NCBI GenBank assembly: GCA_021797915.1
Contig: JAJZYT010000001.1
Location: forward strand, 78,473 to 142,472
Direction: 5' to 3'
DNA length: 64,000 bases
Source of the DNA: Thermoplasmata archaeon
GTDB taxonomy: Archaea > Thermoplasmatota > Thermoplasmata > Thermoplasmatales > GCA-001856825
Under the pieces are notes generated by a model, which saw nothing but the letters and a program-made list of their open reading frames with translations, was not told the origin of the DNA and did no database searches. The position numbers and the translations under genes were made by a program. Shown one piece after another: positions 8,499 to 16,935 of this stretch (its first letter is position 1; each line of letters starts with the position of its first letter).

Positions 8499-8894
8499 CT
8501 ATCCAAACCCAATTACATCCTTCTTTTTTTGAAGTGTAGGCATCGGGATTGGTGGCGGAAGTCGCAAATCCCGGGCTATCAAGATGCTCTCGATGACGGA
8601 CGAGGAGAATATTGCGGTCTGAACTTCATTTGCAACGGTTTCTGGAAGCGACTTGTCTTTCTTCCACTTGACTTCTATCTCCTCTCCACCCTGATAAAGC
8701 AATGAACCTTCAAGCGAGATGGTTCCAAGTGTTGAAAAGGATGAAGTGAACTTGTAGATTATCCGAGAAGAATCATTCTCTCTTCTGACATCGACTATGG
8801 TTAGATTCTGGTCAATTCTAACTTCCTGTGGTCTATTATCTATCGGAGCGAATCGTCGGCCCTCAATAGTGGTAATTTCAAGATCCTTTATCAC
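8499..8894 (-). CDS. Uncharacterised archaeal protein, 131 residues
   Basis: I do not recognise the family. The protein is soluble. It begins with beta-strand-rich sequence, has a charged central part (EEIEVKWKKDKS) and ends with a proline-rich segment LRLPPPIPMP followed by a lysine cluster. The start is GTG with a TATA-like element (aattatactta) about 20-25 bases upstream, so it is probably a separate leaderless transcript. It lies between TFS and QueC with no overlap. The continuous frame and upstream signal support a real gene. Confidence 0.55.
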   Translation of the reverse strand: MIKDLEITTIEGRRFAPIDNRPQEVRIDQNLTIVDVRRENDSSRIIYKFTSSFSTLGTISLEGSLLYQGGEEIEVKWKKDKSLPETVANEVQTAIFSSSVIESILIARDLRLPPPIPMPTLQKKKDVIGFG

Positions 8895-8956
8895 ACTTCG
8901 TAAGTATAATTCGGATTAATTGTTTTTGCCTAGGGCATGTCAAAGAATACCCGCAG

Positions 8957-9661
8957 CTATTTTTTCCTCAAATAATCTGTATAGAAATCTGGTAGGTTTT
9001 CATATTCGACTGGGTCTTCAAATCCTGCCTCCATGAAACCTTTAAGCCTAAGCTTGCAGGAATCACAGACTCCACAGGCTCTCTCCTTTCCGTTGTAGCA
9101 CGACCAAGTGAGTTCCAAAGGCGTCTTAAGACTGATGGCTAACTTCACGATATCTGCCTTAGAAAATCTCAATAGTGGGGCCTCGACTTCTATTTTTCCG
9201 CCTTCAACAGTCTTTTTCGTTGCCAAGTCGAATGTTCTGTTGATAGACTCGAAATATTCCGGTCTGCAATCCGGATACCCAGAATAATCCAGTGCGTTCG
9301 CCCCGATAAATATCTTTGACGAATCCGTTACTTCGGCAAGTCCAAGTCCCAACGACAACAGTATCGTGTTTCTAGCAGGGACATAAGTGACAGGTATTTC
9401 CTTGCCAATATCTCTGAGTGTCACCTCAGGAACTTCGATGTCATCTGTGAGTGCACTTCCTCCGATGGCCCTTAGGTCTATCTTCATGATCTTGTGCTTC
9501 ACTCTGTAATAATCAGCAATCTTCTTCGCAGATTCAAGCTCCTTTCTGTGTCTCTGACCATAATCGAATGACAGTGCGATAACCTCGTATCCCTTTGATA
9601 TGGCGTATGATAGGACAGTGGAACTGTCCAGACCCCCAGACAGCAAACTAACTGCTTTCAT
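8957..9661 (-). CDS. queC: 7-cyano-7-deazaguanine (preQ0) synthase QueC
   Basis: QueC uses ATP and ammonia to turn 7-carboxy-7-deazaguanine into preQ0, the precursor of archaeosine and queuosine. The PP-loop SGGLDSS lies right after the start, and the C-terminal zinc site is complete (Cys in WSCYNG, then ACGVCDSC). I place the start at the ATG of MKAVSLLSGG; the frame is open 54 bases further but the extra residues do not look like family sequence, and GGAAA precedes this ATG. It overlaps the queD end by 14 bases, so the two form one operon. The product is presumably used by the transglycosylase gene near 36.2 kb. Confidence 0.93.
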   Translation of the reverse strand: MKAVSLLSGGLDSSTVLSYAISKGYEVIALSFDYGQRHRKELESAKKIADYYRVKHKIMKIDLRAIGGSALTDDIEVPEVTLRDIGKEIPVTYVPARNTILLSLGLGLAEVTDSSKIFIGANALDYSGYPDCRPEYFESINRTFDLATKKTVEGGKIEVEAPLLRFSKADIVKLAISLKTPLELTWSCYNGKERACGVCDSCKLRLKGFMEAGFEDPVEYENLPDFYTDYLRKK

Positions 9662-10124
9662 TTTTCCAAGTTGATTTTGCATACTGTCCCGGTCCCTCGT
9701 GCACTTCAAGCTCAACCCGTTCCACGCTCTGTTCCAGCGATTCGACGAACTTCTGGAGGATGAATTCGCTCAGGCATTCTGCTGTAGTATCCTGCACAGG
9801 TATAGTCCTGCACTCTTCCGCGGGGAAACTGTATGTTTTACCTTCCAGTCCCACATTCACGTTGCTCCCGTTCTTCTCTATAATTATCCCCCGCCTTTTT
9901 TCAGGGATAAGGACCATGTGATCAAGATAATCAGCTATTTCTTTCAGCTTTGATTTTGCTTTCGAGAAATCAAGGAAGTACGTCTTATCACCCAGGGAAC
10001 CGGTTATCCTCACAGAAATGGAATAGTCATGGCCGTGGATTCTGGAACACTTCCAATCACCAGGTATAAAGTGAGCAGAAGAGAAACGTATGTTCGAGTA
10101 ACTTCCGTCAATGTATATTTCCAC
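9648..10124 (-). CDS. queD: 6-carboxy-tetrahydropterin synthase QueD (PTPS family)
   Basis: QueD converts dihydroneopterin triphosphate to 6-carboxytetrahydropterin, the second committed step to preQ0. The zinc histidines are His18 (SSAHFIPG) and His30/His32 (HGHDYS), and the catalytic Cys26 sits in CSRIHGH as in true QueD enzymes. A Glu close to the C terminus (VHEGPG) completes the usual active site. At 158 residues it is slightly longer than bacterial QueD. It is upstream of and overlapping queC. QueE is not in the window, so the pathway must be completed elsewhere. Confidence 0.9.
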   Translation of the reverse strand: MEIYIDGSYSNIRFSSAHFIPGDWKCSRIHGHDYSISVRITGSLGDKTYFLDFSKAKSKLKEIADYLDHMVLIPEKRRGIIIEKNGSNVNVGLEGKTYSFPAEECRTIPVQDTTAECLSEFILQKFVESLEQSVERVELEVHEGPGQYAKSTWKNESS

Positions 10125-10201
10125 GGTACCTAATCCACTTCAAACAAGAAATCCTTTCTGGTCCAAGCAAATATTATTTGTTCATATTGAATAAGACAGG
10201 T

Positions 10202-10543
10202 ATGACGAAGTTGCTTTACATTGTAATGAGTGGTAAGGAGGCTGAGCAGAAATTCGATATGGCAATCACATCTGCAGGAAGGATTGCGGAGAAAAAGTTG
10301 GCTGAAAAAGTGAAGATTATCTTCTTCGGTCCAAGTGAATTGCTTCTTGCTCGAGCGACTGGTGAGAGGGCTGAGAAATTGAAGAAACTCATAAGCGATG
10401 GAATCGTGGACTCTGCCTGCGTGAATATGGCTCAGAACATGAAGATAGATGTAGAATTAAAGGCACAGGGTATTCTCCTGGAGGGGTACTCGGCTAGGAT
10501 GATGAACCTGTTGAATGAAGGTTATGTCCCAGTAACTTTCTGA
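10202..10543 (+). CDS. DsrE-like small protein
   Basis: A 113-residue protein of the DsrE/DsrF-like fold (sulfur-relay or peroxiredoxin-like proteins of unclear role). The pattern is a first strand KLLYIVMSG, a helix with EQKFDMAITSA, a strand VKIIFFGPSE and a C-terminal GYVPVTF. One cysteine occurs in DSACVN, the region where DsrE-type proteins often carry it. The frame is open to a TTG eight codons upstream, but an AT-rich box (aaatattattt) lies 27 bases before this ATG, so I choose the ATG. The 3' end overlaps the convergent ATPase gene by 22 bases. Confidence 0.65.
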   Translation: MTKLLYIVMSGKEAEQKFDMAITSAGRIAEKKLAEKVKIIFFGPSELLLARATGERAEKLKKLISDGIVDSACVNMAQNMKIDVELKAQGILLEGYSARMMNLLNEGYVPVTF

Positions 10544-12180
10544 GCCTCTACATATTCAGGCTCAGACAAATCTCCAATCGGGGGGATTAAGAGCAGACCT
10601 GCGCTGCGGGGAATTTCGTTCCTCCTGTCCTTGAATGCAGAGAAAATGACTTTGGGATAGAATCTAAGTTTCTCCAGCATTCTCCCCTTCTTGTCAAGAT
10701 CAGAATACTCACACTCAACAGGAATTTTTTCGTCGTTTCTTACTAAGAGGAGATCTGGGCGGTGACCATTAAAGTCTGTTCCCTCATACACCTCGAAACC
10801 CTGTCTCTTGAAGAAGAAATAAGACCTGGTCACCAAATACCTGTGAAACAGGGATTCGCTACCTTGTTTGTGTCTCGACCCTATCTTTTCAAAGTACTCT
10901 TCTTCCAAATGGAACTTTCCGTCTACCACAGTGGCCAATCCTAGGGATACAAGATGACTCAATCTTGTAGGGTCCATGTTCTCAGGGAACTCCTCATCCA
11001 GTCTCACATTACCACTTTCGAAGTCATAGAATTCATCGGAGATCACGAAATCTCGGCTCACTGCCGCCAGTTGTGTTGATCCAGAGAAGAAGCTCTCGGA
11101 ACGGGGGACCAGGCAGTTGAAGTGGTGAAATTCCGGATTCTTCAGAATCTTCCCTTCGCGTCTGAACAAATTAGTGTCCTCATTTGAAAGCTGGAAAAGA
11201 AAGAGGTTGTGTGCGTTGGTCTTGATTGTAGTGACCAGAGACGGGTCCAATCCATAGAGCGACTGTGTGGCCATCACTGCCCACAAAGAGAACTTCCTTC
11301 CTTCAGTGACTATCCTCTGTGTTATGTGTGGTGAAATCGTTTGGAATTCGTCCATTATCAGGACCACATCTTTCATTCTTCTCAGGACAATGTTGTTCCA
11401 AATCTTGTAGAGGAGCATTATGGAAAACGGCCTCGTGAGAGATGTCGGAGAATACTCCCCAGAGAGTTCCACGTAAAGCGTCCCTTTCAGCCGTGATATG
11501 TCGAAGAAGTCTCCAGGCGAAGCGAACATTCTCTTCGAAACTTCGTTCGAGATTAGAGGCAGCAGTTTGTTCACAGTCGAAGAGATGAAATCGTACCCCT
11601 GATTGAATATAGAGTAAAATTCGGACTTCTCTTCAGACGCAAGGGAGGAAGAGAAATCTTTCCTCTTGTAATAGTTCAAGAGCAAATCAGAAAGATCCTG
11701 GATTGTTGGGTTGATCTTGTATTTCAGGAGCAGTCTTGTTAGTACTGTGAAGATCAACTCGATCCTCGGTCCCCAAGTTCCGATCGAAAAAGCTGATTCG
11801 CTCGAGAATATGTCTTTCAGCGTCTGCACAACAAGCTCCTCATTTATCAGCTTCTCTCTGTCGTTCTGGTACGGCAGGACTGACATCATGTTGAATTCGA
11901 GGTAGCCGGTATCATCTCTGGAATGAGGAGAAAGTGCAATAATGGATGAGTTGGAACTTCCGTATTTCCAGAGCTCGCCGTGAGGGTCGAATACCACCAC
12001 ATTCTTTCCATCCAGCTCGTACATCTTGATTAGTTGAACAAGCAGATTGGATTTACCTGTACCAGTTTTTCCCAAAACAAGCGAATGGTTTTCCAAAAAC
12101 TCGGGTGGGAAGTATATCCTTTTCTCCTTCATCGGAAATGGTATTCCAGACTCGTAGGGCCAGTAGTCCATTCTATTCAA
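10522..12180 (-). CDS. HerA/DUF87-type ATPase with C-terminal nuclease-like domain
   Basis: A P-loop ATPase of the HerA-FtsK/VirD4 superfamily, a group that pumps or translocates DNA. Walker A is GKTGTGKSNL (37-46), the DPHGE block follows at 65-69, and Walker B is VLIMDEFQ (273-280) with Asp277-Glu278. After the ATPase core, residues about 443-520 resemble a PD-(D/E)xK nuclease domain: HRPDLLLV (473-480), then IPVECEYSD with Glu489 and Glu491, though the usual lysine is replaced by Glu (E-x-E). It overlaps its upstream neighbour by eight bases in a three-gene operon. Similar ATPases occur in conjugative elements and defence systems. The function here is unknown. Confidence 0.75.
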   Translation of the reverse strand: MNRMDYWPYESGIPFPMKEKRIYFPPEFLENHSLVLGKTGTGKSNLLVQLIKMYELDGKNVVVFDPHGELWKYGSSNSSIIALSPHSRDDTGYLEFNMMSVLPYQNDREKLINEELVVQTLKDIFSSESAFSIGTWGPRIELIFTVLTRLLLKYKINPTIQDLSDLLLNYYKRKDFSSSLASEEKSEFYSIFNQGYDFISSTVNKLLPLISNEVSKRMFASPGDFFDISRLKGTLYVELSGEYSPTSLTRPFSIMLLYKIWNNIVLRRMKDVVLIMDEFQTISPHITQRIVTEGRKFSLWAVMATQSLYGLDPSLVTTIKTNAHNLFLFQLSNEDTNLFRREGKILKNPEFHHFNCLVPRSESFFSGSTQLAAVSRDFVISDEFYDFESGNVRLDEEFPENMDPTRLSHLVSLGLATVVDGKFHLEEEYFEKIGSRHKQGSESLFHRYLVTRSYFFFKRQGFEVYEGTDFNGHRPDLLLVRNDEKIPVECEYSDLDKKGRMLEKLRFYPKVIFSAFKDRRNEIPRSAGLLLIPPIGDLSEPEYVEAQKVTGT

Positions 12181-12709
12181 CCCCGTTTATCAGACTGGAA
12201 ACCTCAAAGCTTGTGAGAATCAGGGGATTCCTTCTTTCATAAGTGAGGCATTGTTTGCCTTCCTTGCTGGAATAATCCCTCAAAAGGACGGGCGTGTAAA
12301 TACTCATTCTGTAAGATAGCCTCTTCCCCTTGGTCCCAAGTGCCCTCTTCCTAAATGGATTGATCGTTTTGTACCTCACCGTTTTTAAGTGAATGGAATC
12401 GCCCTTAACTAGACAAAAAGAAGTTTCCAATAGAAAAGGAAAAACTGAAAATAGAGAAAATTTCGGTTTACTTAGCAAGAATACATTTTCCCTCCATCGG
12501 ATAGATGGGGCACAGGCTTCGACCTTGTTTCCTAATTCCTCCTGAATGTACTTGAGAACCTCGGACTCTTTGCCGTGGTCTGTAAGAACAAGCACAAGAC
12601 CTTCTCTCCTGCTAATTGTCACTTCAGCTTCCCGATTGACCAGCAGCAAGTTGAGGATGGTTCTCAGGTTTTCCCTATCTTTGATGAATATTTTCCAATC
12701 TGACCTCAT
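12173..12709 (-). CDS. Uncharacterised protein, partner of the HerA-type ATPase
   Basis: I do not recognise this 178-residue protein. It starts with a basic segment (MRSDWKIFIKDRENLR), is predicted mostly alpha/beta, and has a very basic stretch in the second half (NPFRKRALGTKGKR) that could contact nucleic acid. It has no signal peptide. The ATG overlaps the stop of the 50-residue gene upstream (ATGA), and its 3' end overlaps the ATPase start by eight bases. Such tight coupling implies a stoichiometric partner of the ATPase. That is an inference from gene order only. Confidence 0.6.
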   Translation of the reverse strand: MRSDWKIFIKDRENLRTILNLLLVNREAEVTISRREGLVLVLTDHGKESEVLKYIQEELGNKVEACAPSIRWRENVFLLSKPKFSLFSVFPFLLETSFCLVKGDSIHLKTVRYKTINPFRKRALGTKGKRLSYRMSIYTPVLLRDYSSKEGKQCLTYERRNPLILTSFEVSSLINGVE

Positions 12710-12858
12710 ACATTCTCAACCTCTCGGATTTCAGAATCAAACTGATTCAAAGACTCATCAAAAGTACAATCATTCTTGCCAACTTTTCCGACAACGTCGT
12801 CGCAGGAACAACCTTCTAGTCCCGCGAAAAATCCAGTCACAATTTCTTTCGTTTTCAT
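12706..12858 (-). CDS. Cysteine-containing microprotein, 50 residues
   Basis: A short frame not annotated by length cut-offs: MKTKEIVTGFF at the start, a GLEGCSCDD centre with paired cysteines, a third cysteine in NDC, and an acidic C terminus. It is supported by a good ribosome-binding site (GAGGTG, about six bases before the ATG) and by an ATGA overlap with the next gene of the operon. An AT-rich box (cgttataaaac) lies roughly 85 bases upstream. The family is unknown; a regulatory or metal-binding accessory protein of the ATPase operon is possible. Confidence 0.6.
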   Translation of the reverse strand: MKTKEIVTGFFAGLEGCSCDDVVGKVGKNDCTFDESLNQFDSEIREVENV

Positions 12859-13105
12859 AAAAACACCTCTAATCCAAGTTTCGTCAATTTCAGAATTTGA
12901 TGATGCAGTCGTTCATATGCCAGAAGGCCGTAAAAATCGTTATAAAACACAATCTACTCAACTGCAGGCATTACGCACTGCTTTCATCAAAAATCTCTGT
13001 ACTATACACGAAAATGGATTACAAAATTAGATAAGCAGCAAATATTTAAGAGCTCGTTATCGAAAGAATATGGAGAAATAAAAAAAATGAAAAATTAAGA
13101 GAAGT

Positions 13106-13375
13106 TTACTTGTATTTTATCTTTGAAGATGCACTGAAATGGACTTTGTTCTTAGAGGGTACCTTTATGATCTGCTTTGTTCTAGGATTCTTTGCATTCC
13201 TTGCTTTTGTTTGCTTCCTAGAGAAGATTCCGAATCCTGCAATTCTAACCTTCTGTCCCTTGTTTATGTTTGTCACAATAGCCTTGAAGGTTCCCCTAAT
13301 GACTGACTCAGCGCTTCTGACAGATACGCCGGAACTCTTGGCGATGTCTCTGGCAATCTCGTTTATTCCGACCAT
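13106..13375 (-). CDS. HU-family DNA-binding protein (HTa type)
   Basis: This 89-residue protein is a bacterial-type HU/IHF histone-like protein. The Thermoplasmatales use such a protein (HTa) as their main chromatin protein in place of archaeal histones. Typical features are the dimerising helices (INEIARDIAKSSGVS), the GFGIFSRK strand-turn, and the DNA-intercalating beta-arm with NPRTKQ, where the proline lies at the tip. It has its own strong promoter and no operon partners. Its presence is one of the best clues to the lineage of the host. It was presumably acquired from bacteria in an ancestor. Confidence 0.93.
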   Translation of the reverse strand: MVGINEIARDIAKSSGVSVRSAESVIRGTFKAIVTNINKGQKVRIAGFGIFSRKQTKARNAKNPRTKQIIKVPSKNKVHFSASSKIKYK

Positions 13376-13390
13376 ATTGAGAATATCTAC

Positions 13391-13406
13391 ATTTAATATA
13401 TAAAGT
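13391..13406 (-). promoter_or_regulatory. TATA box of the HTa gene
   Basis: On the minus strand the sequence ACTTTATATATTAAAT is centred about 25 bases before the HTa start codon, at the right distance for a leaderless or nearly leaderless transcript. It is one of the closest matches to an archaeal consensus TATA box in the window, as expected for an abundant protein. Confidence 0.65.
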
Positions 13407-13497
13407 TAGTGCTATTTTTAAAATTACGGCTGGTACATAAAATATCGATTTTATAAGAAATATCTTATAGAAAACATCGAATATAAATGAAAATTAC

Positions 13498-13932
13498 TTA
13501 AATACTGAAGTCAATACCACCGGACACTTTTTGGTGGGTGACCATTATGCAGATTCCGTAGACCACGTCGAGGTTTTTTGATAGTGCTGTGTTGATGACA
13601 TCGGGGCTCTCAGCCCCCAATTGCAGCCATACAGCTTTCGGGTTGATAGCAGATGCCTGGATCACCACTTCCTTGGAAGCTTCCGGGTTCCTGAAAACAT
13701 CAACGATGTCAATTTTGATGTCCTTTGGGATGTCCATTATGGTCGGATACGCCTTCTTTCCATATATCTGATCCACTGTGGGATTGACGGGGATAACATT
13801 GTAACCCTTGTCTATCAGATATTTTCCAACCTTGTTTGAATCCCTTTCGGGATTGGGAGACATACCGACTACAGCGATGTTTTTGCTCTTTTCCAGCAAG
13901 CCCTTTATCATAGCTGGCTTATCAAGAATCAT
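13498..13932 (-). CDS. CoA-binding domain protein (YccU-like)
   Basis: A small Rossmann-fold protein of the CoA_binding_2 family, homologous to the nucleotide-binding domain of succinyl-CoA synthetase. The glycine motif is NIAVVGMSPNPERDSNKVG, followed by the conserved VIPVNPTVDQIYG and the DIVDVFRNPE segment. These proteins bind CoA or a related nucleotide; their role is not established. The frame is open 16 codons further upstream, but that would overlap the preceding gene, and the family usually begins close to the strand IAVVG, so I prefer the internal ATG (MILDKP). Confidence 0.85.
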   Translation of the reverse strand: MILDKPAMIKGLLEKSKNIAVVGMSPNPERDSNKVGKYLIDKGYNVIPVNPTVDQIYGKKAYPTIMDIPKDIKIDIVDVFRNPEASKEVVIQASAINPKAVWLQLGAESPDVINTALSKNLDVVYGICIMVTHQKVSGGIDFSI

Positions 13933-13952
13933 CAGCTTCTGAATCAAAAATA

Positions 13953-14861
13953 TCAGATAAATTTTTCCGGATTTTTGCACGTAATCTCGAGATTCCCTAT
14001 CAAATCATTAATCTCGGTTGTCTGGAACAATGGGGAAAGAGAAATTGTAGTGACAGACTGTTCCCTGCGATACTGGGCTATAGTTATTCCACTATCTTTC
14101 CGGAAAGCTATCCTTGGCTCGCCATCTTCTAACACATCGAAAAAGTTTCCCCCCTTTCTCAGATCATAGATCAGGTGTCTAACTTCAGAATCTGAGTCAG
14201 CGATGTCCACCCAGGCCGCCCTCCTGTAGTACCCTTCAGAAAACACGAGTATTGTTTCCAGTGATTTACCGTTCCTCGTCAATTTGCCAATGGAATCAAG
14301 ACAGAGGCTCCCGACACAGAGTTTTTCAGAGGGACTTTGCCAGGTGAGATTGCTTATCCGTTCTTCCTCGAACCACTCCGGTTTCCCACCATTTGCAAAG
14401 AACGAGCGCTCACGAAATGGGAGGTTCTCGAACCTGTCGTTCATGAAAGGAGCAACCATCCTTTCGCTCAATTTTCTGATATTCAATTGGGTCTCTCCCT
14501 CAATCTCAATCTGTGTCCCTAATGAGAACGAGGAGGACGCTTCCTTTCCCTTGTAGTTCTTTCCATAGAATATTGCTCTATCTTCCAGCACCGAGCTACT
14601 GAGGGAAGAATAGGATGAGACGAAAGAGTCCATGAGACTCTTCGGGAAACCTGGATAGAACCAATCAAGAAAGAATTCCTTTACTCGAAGTTTTTCGCCT
14701 TCGATCATGCATTCAAATCTCAGGGTAGCCCACTTAGTTCCGTTCCTTCTATAAGTCACATTCGAAACTTCAATCTTATCAGGGATATAAATGAGAAAAG
14801 GGGTTTTCTCTTGGAGCTCCTCCAGATCAGAAACCTGAATTATGTCGTCTCGTGTCAACAT
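13953..14861 (-). CDS. Uncharacterised protein, 302 residues
   Basis: I do not recognise this protein. It is soluble and beta-rich, with aromatic-rich patches (EFFLDWFYPGFP near 80) and serine runs (SSYSSLSSS near 105). There are no signal peptide, membrane segments or metal motifs. It sits 20 bases upstream of the CoA-binding protein gene and may be cotranscribed with it. The long intact frame, ATG start and AT-rich upstream stretch support a real gene. The function is open. Confidence 0.6.
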   Translation of the reverse strand: MLTRDDIIQVSDLEELQEKTPFLIYIPDKIEVSNVTYRRNGTKWATLRFECMIEGEKLRVKEFFLDWFYPGFPKSLMDSFVSSYSSLSSSVLEDRAIFYGKNYKGKEASSSFSLGTQIEIEGETQLNIRKLSERMVAPFMNDRFENLPFRERSFFANGGKPEWFEEERISNLTWQSPSEKLCVGSLCLDSIGKLTRNGKSLETILVFSEGYYRRAAWVDIADSDSEVRHLIYDLRKGGNFFDVLEDGEPRIAFRKDSGITIAQYRREQSVTTISLSPLFQTTEINDLIGNLEITCKNPEKFI

Positions 14862-14926
14862 TTTCTCAGGGTAAATGGATACTTAAAGCTTTAAGTACTC
14901 TTTCCAGAAGCTAAGGAATACTTCCT

Positions 14927-15889
14927 TCAAGACCTCTTGATGATGTTAGAGGGGATCTGTTTCCTCAGGTTTAGAATCATGTCTTCAGCTGTTTCCTTCA
15001 GACCATAGTTTGGATGGAAGTCCCACTCCTGCTTGGCCGCAGAGGCGTCGATAGATCCCGGCCAGGAATCGGCGATGGCTTGCCTGAAATCTGGCTCGTA
15101 AGTTACACCGAATGAGGGGAAATAGTTCCTAAGTTCAAGTTCAAGTTGCTTGGGGGTAATTGAAAAGGAGGTGATGTTGAAATCCGTCCTGTGCTTTAGA
15201 CGCGAGTCCTCAGCCTCTGCAAGTCTCAAGAGCGAATCAAGGGCGTCAGGCATGTACATCATCGGCAGTTTAGAATCTTCCTTGAGGAAGCACTTATAAT
15301 TCCTCCCCTTGACAGCCTCAATGATCATTTCAATGGAATAGTCTGTCGTACCGCCACCTGGCGGCGTCTTGTAACTTATAAGTCCGGGAAAACGAAGCCC
15401 CCTTACATTCAGGCCGAATCTTGAGTGATAGTAGTTTCCCAGCTGCTCTGCCATGAGTTTTGAAACTCCGTACATGGTCACCGGCCTAGTTATTGTTTCG
15501 ATCGGGACATTTTCTTTTGGCGTATCGGGGCCAAAGACTCCTATAGAACTTGGCGTAAGAACTAGTCCAACCTTGTTCTTGATGGCAGACTCCAATATGT
15601 TGTACATACCAGATATATTGACTCTGTAAGCAAGTTCCGGATTCTTCTCTCCGCTAGCTGACAGAATCGCGGCAAGATGGAAAACAGTATCGACCTTGTA
15701 CTTGTCTATGGCCAGATCAACGGCTCCCTTGTCCGTGACGTCTAGGCTAATGAATCTGTTATCCGTCGTGTTGGATCTGACATCAGATCGAATCACTCTG
15801 CCATTGCCGAAAACTTCAGAAAGATAAGGTACCAGTTCACTGCCAATCTGCCCAGCTGCGCCAGTTACAAGGATCTTTTCGAACGTCAT
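14927..15889 (-). CDS. tdh: L-threonine 3-dehydrogenase, SDR type
   Basis: This NAD-dependent extended short-chain dehydrogenase oxidises L-threonine to 2-amino-3-ketobutyrate. The cofactor loop is TGAAGQIG (9-16) and the catalytic Tyr140/Lys144 pair is in YGVSKLMAEQ. The sequence follows the SDR-type threonine dehydrogenase described from Thermoplasma volcanium (GQIGTELVPYL-like start) more closely than generic UDP-glucose epimerases. The gene for the next enzyme, glycine C-acetyltransferase, lies about 1 kb away on the other strand, which supports the assignment. A TATA-like element (gaaatatttttta) is about 25 bases upstream. Confidence 0.85.
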   Translation of the reverse strand: MTFEKILVTGAAGQIGSELVPYLSEVFGNGRVIRSDVRSNTTDNRFISLDVTDKGAVDLAIDKYKVDTVFHLAAILSASGEKNPELAYRVNISGMYNILESAIKNKVGLVLTPSSIGVFGPDTPKENVPIETITRPVTMYGVSKLMAEQLGNYYHSRFGLNVRGLRFPGLISYKTPPGGGTTDYSIEMIIEAVKGRNYKCFLKEDSKLPMMYMPDALDSLLRLAEAEDSRLKHRTDFNITSFSITPKQLELELRNYFPSFGVTYEPDFRQAIADSWPGSIDASAAKQEWDFHPNYGLKETAEDMILNLRKQIPSNIIKRS

Positions 15890-15971
15890 TCTCTCATTGA
15901 GTTACGCTGAAATAAAAAATATTTCGTACTGGGGAAAATGAATTGGATCGTTATCACGGATAGACTCTTGG

Positions 15972-16022
15972 GTGGACTAGCGTGAGGGCGCAAATGCTCA
16001 GCCCGGACTAATCCACTCTTTT
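15972..16022 (+). terminator. Hairpin followed by a T tract, plus strand
   Basis: The arms gtggacta and taatccac pair at 7 of 8 positions, with an inner gggc/gccc stem, and the structure is followed by ctctttttt. Read on the plus strand this resembles an intrinsic terminator. Both flanking genes are on the minus strand, so it would end an unrecognised plus-strand transcript of the intergenic region. It could also be a fold in the 3' part of the minus-strand mRNA. Confidence 0.35.
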
Positions 16023-16041
16023 TTCTTGAATGATTTTTCTT

Positions 16042-16836
16042 CTACCTCCTCCTTGATCTGAGTATGAAACCAAGGACGAAAACCACAGCCAGTATGGAGA
16101 CACCGACGATAGTCGATGCCCAATTGTACTGCGAGGTTTGACCGGAGTTTATCATCAGAAAGTTGGATCCTTCAATGCTGTGGATTGTGTCGTAATAAAC
16201 ACCCTCTGCATATGATTGATTTTCGTTCTCATACAACACAATGCCGTTGGACGAATCGACAAATAGAGTGATGTTAACAATTACATAACTCTGGCTCTGA
16301 TCGGTGGAAGCATATCTGTACAATGGTTCTCTTGCGCTTAAACGGTACGAGGGAATTTCCTGTGAATTGAAGCTGTAGTTGGTCGAAGAAATGTTCAACG
16401 GTGCCTTTGCATTCTTGTAGTTGAAATACAGAGAGGAATTTTTAGAGATCATTTTCAGAATAGAACCGTTAACAACAAAAAATGAACTTCCCGGGTAGGA
16501 ACCAGTTTTCTGTGATTGAGAAATCACTACCGATGCATTGATGGGTAGCGATTTGTTCTGTGGCGGACCTAGATGGCCATAGTATTTCTGCCTTTCACTA
16601 AAATTAAATAGCTTCGGACTCACCGTTATAATTTCAAAATAGTCAGTGGACTTTGAGACGTTGTCATACGATGGCTCCTTTATTACCAACTTTTGCGAGT
16701 AATTTAACTCCGAACCGACATACAACCAGCTCTGGTTGGTTCCGTGAGTCGCAGCGACGCTGGAGAGTGGTGAGAGGGAGGGAATTGCCAGGGTAACAAT
16801 AAGTAAAATTGAGATACAAGTTTTCAGAAATCTCAT
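16042..16836 (-). CDS. Secreted, C-terminally membrane-anchored surface protein
   Basis: An N-terminal signal peptide (basic MRFLK, then a hydrophobic run to SSVAA) leads to an extracellular domain of about 200 residues, and one C-terminal membrane segment (ILAVVFVLGFIL) is followed by RSRRR, so the protein is anchored with its body outside. Many Asn-x-Ser/Thr sequons suggest glycosylation. I put the start at this ATG because it opens the signal peptide; the frame continues 60 codons upstream but that part overlaps the divergent kbl gene. No enzymatic motif is visible. Confidence 0.7.
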   Translation of the reverse strand: MRFLKTCISILLIVTLAIPSLSPLSSVAATHGTNQSWLYVGSELNYSQKLVIKEPSYDNVSKSTDYFEIITVSPKLFNFSERQKYYGHLGPPQNKSLPINASVVISQSQKTGSYPGSSFFVVNGSILKMISKNSSLYFNYKNAKAPLNISSTNYSFNSQEIPSYRLSAREPLYRYASTDQSQSYVIVNITLFVDSSNGIVLYENENQSYAEGVYYDTIHSIEGSNFLMINSGQTSQYNWASTIVGVSILAVVFVLGFILRSRRR

Positions 16837-16935
16837 GCGAAACTTCTCTAGCGGGTTACCAAAACAGTCATACTTAAAACTTCTCAAGAATTGGATTCTG
16901 AGCAAAATATATGACCGCCATAAAGATTTCGGGCT

